Source of the DNA: Richelia sp. CSU_2_1
GTDB taxonomy: Bacteria; Cyanobacteriota; Cyanobacteriia; Cyanobacteriales; Microcoleaceae
Assembly (NCBI GenBank): GCA_012034575.1
Contig: JAAUPF010000051.1
Coordinates: 1-38,563 of the forward strand
DNA: 38,563 nt
Reading direction: 5' to 3'
Positions 37,415-38,563 of the stretch are shown here, piece by piece (positions within the stretch are counted from its first letter, which is position 1; every line of letters begins with the position of its first letter). A model generated the notes under the pieces. The model did no database searches and had not been told where the DNA came from. It worked only from the letters and a program-made list of their open reading frames with translations. The position numbers and the translations under genes were made by a program.

Positions 37415-38212
37415 TCAAAACTTGATTCTTACTTGGGTGCCGAGCGATTGACTATTGGCAGTATTCAAACCTGTGGCTTGATTTTTAACATTACTAAAGA
37501 CATAACCGATATCCGCCTCGAAATTAGGCGAAATTTTAATCGTACATTTGGTTTGATAGCCGCCAGCATCAGAAGTTGTACCATTCACCTTTTGTCCGCC
37601 TAACGGCACGGAAACACGACACTTGAGTGCATTGGTAATGACATCGCCCTCCCAAGCAATTTCCCCCGTATAGACGATAAAATCTGACGGTGCGAAATAA
37701 CCATTATCAGTTGGATTCTTATAACCCCAAGTAAATAAGTTAGCGGCAAGCGAAAACTCCCCGAACTTACGTTCGAGGCGGGTGAAAGACTGAGTTTCGG
37801 CATTGCCATCACTGTAGTTGCCCAATTGTAGCGATGAAAATAGGGTCGTATTGGGATCGATCGTCCAAAATAGCGACGGCCCATAGCGGAGTGCCGAAAT
37901 GCGATTGTCGATCGTTTTGGCATTAAATTTGTAAGCTCCCTGCTGAACGTCAGCAGAGACAGTCAATCCAGTTGTCACCGGATAGTCTACTTTTAGACCA
38001 AAATTTGGGGTGGTTGAAACATTTAAAAAGTCTACTCCGACGGTCGGTTTCACTTTGAGCGAGTTAATTTTTGGTTTCCCATCCAACTTGCAGGGGAACA
38101 TTTGTTGCTGTTTTCGTATCGGGCTGCACGTAGGTATCATAACCAGTTTTTACCGTCGCCCGATCGCCATTACCGAGCCGAAAGATGGCTGTTTGTTCGA
38201 TGGTTTGGTTGA
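37415..38212 (-). pseudogene. Outer-membrane beta-barrel C-terminus, truncated and frameshifted
   Basis: The frame from 38140 to 37415 encodes a beta-rich C-terminal barrel: alternating strands such as FGLKVDYPVTTGLTVSADV, SALRYGPSLFWTI, FGEFSLAANLFTWGYK and a last strand SLGTQVRIKF ending in Phe, the outer-membrane insertion signal. The real protein continues upstream in another frame: VNQTIEQTAIFRLGNGD, then TVKTGYDTYVQPD and VPLQVGWETK. Removing one A from the A5 run (T5 at 38068-38072, plus strand) joins WETK to INSLKVKPTVGVDF. Similar endings occur on large TPR proteins of the BcsC type (from memory). The N-terminal part is absent: at about 38205-38220 the sequence changes to a PAS-domain gene. 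It is therefore a 3' gene fragment. Confidence 0.75.
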
Positions 38213-38401
38213 CTTGCCCAGAACTTCCTGTTCCAACCAACCGTACATCTTCTCAGCGGCTTTGTTCCAACGCTGAATACGAAAATCCAGATCGGTCACG
38301 ATGACCGCGTCCGACACATTCTGCAAAATGTCGGCGTGTTGCAAGGCGCTACTTGGTTTCGCCCAGCGACGAGATCGTATCCGATTGAACAGAGCGATCA
38401 T
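38205..38401 (-). pseudogene. PAS-domain protein N-terminal fragment
   Basis: The frame from the ATG at 38401 reads a short basic N-terminus (ALFNRIRSRRWAKPSS) followed by a typical PAS start: ILQNVSDAVIVTDLDF, IQRWNKAAEKMYGW and EQEVLGKS. Family members continue for several hundred residues into GAF and kinase domains. Here the match stops at GKS (about 38212) and the sequence passes into the barrel gene fragment in a different frame, with a stop at 38150. It is the 5' end of a sensor kinase gene fused by deletion to an unrelated 3' end. Confidence 0.75.
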
Positions 38402-38508
38402 GTTGACCTCAAAATATAACAATACGAGTTACAAAACCTCAGTTTTATTGTATAGGGAAAGCCTTGATTTTTTATCGGTATTTAGTTGGAAGTTGTTGAG
38501 GATGTTAA

Positions 38509-38529
38509 GGGACAAGTCAACCTTGTCCC
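38509..38529. repeat. 8-bp perfect hairpin
   Basis: GGGACAAG and CTTGTCCC enclose a 5-base loop (TCAAC). No T-run follows on the plus strand, so it is not a standard terminator. It lies upstream of the PAS fragment near the window edge. Confidence 0.6.
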
Positions 38530-38563
38530 GAAATGAGACAATTGGAATTAATTGCAGGGGGCT

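Overview
The window looks like a filamentous, motile cyanobacterium of the Microcoleus/Oscillatoria type. The evidence is the very frequent HIP1 octamer GCGATCGC and its core CGATCG, many heptameric short tandem repeats between genes, miniature inverted-repeat elements, and a gene set dominated by hybrid histidine kinases, response regulators and a chemosensory system. No rRNA, tRNA or CRISPR array was seen. The genus is an inference from sequence style, not from a database search.

Layout. 1-4250: a secreted Pro/Ala-rich protein and three minus-strand tellurite/stress (Ter) genes (TerD, a TerD-vWA fusion, TerD). 4722-7757: a large membrane hybrid histidine kinase. 7925-11346: a PD-(D/E)XK nuclease-like protein, an ACP-phosphodiesterase-like protein, an SNase-type nuclease, a frameshifted kinase remnant and a class II glutamine amidotransferase. 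11841-17997: a plus-strand signalling run made of a hybrid kinase (broken by one frameshift), a REC-histidine kinase, a single-domain response regulator and a REC-adenylate cyclase. This looks like a phosphorelay ending in cAMP synthesis. 18219-21862: a small membrane protein, an orphan sulfate-type ABC ATPase (CysA), cysteine synthase (CysK) and a frameshifted CadD-like transporter. 22029-26875: a REC-EAL c-di-GMP phosphodiesterase, a SOUL protein, a YjbQ protein, a GT-B glycosyltransferase-like protein and a RelE-type toxin-antitoxin pair. 27049-37187: a chemosensory cluster with CheB, a REC-CheC fusion, a soluble poly-HAMP receptor, a two-site CheC, CheY and a CheA with two CheW-like domains. 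37415-38401: gene debris in which the start of a PAS-protein gene is joined to the end of an outer-membrane barrel gene.

How it works together. Two second-messenger outputs (cAMP synthesis, c-di-GMP breakdown) and a chemosensory pathway sit within 25 kb, so the region is mainly a signalling island. The chemosensory cluster is unusual. It has a cytosolic receptor, two different CheC-class phosphatases and CheB, but no CheR, CheD or separate CheW inside the window.

Genome decay is a second theme. Three long genes are interrupted by single-base changes, at least two of them in A5 runs. Five further regions are recognisable gene fossils: two kinases, a Uma2 protein, a DUF433 protein and a PAS protein. 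Short heptamer repeats fill many gaps. The single-base breaks could be real or sequencing errors.
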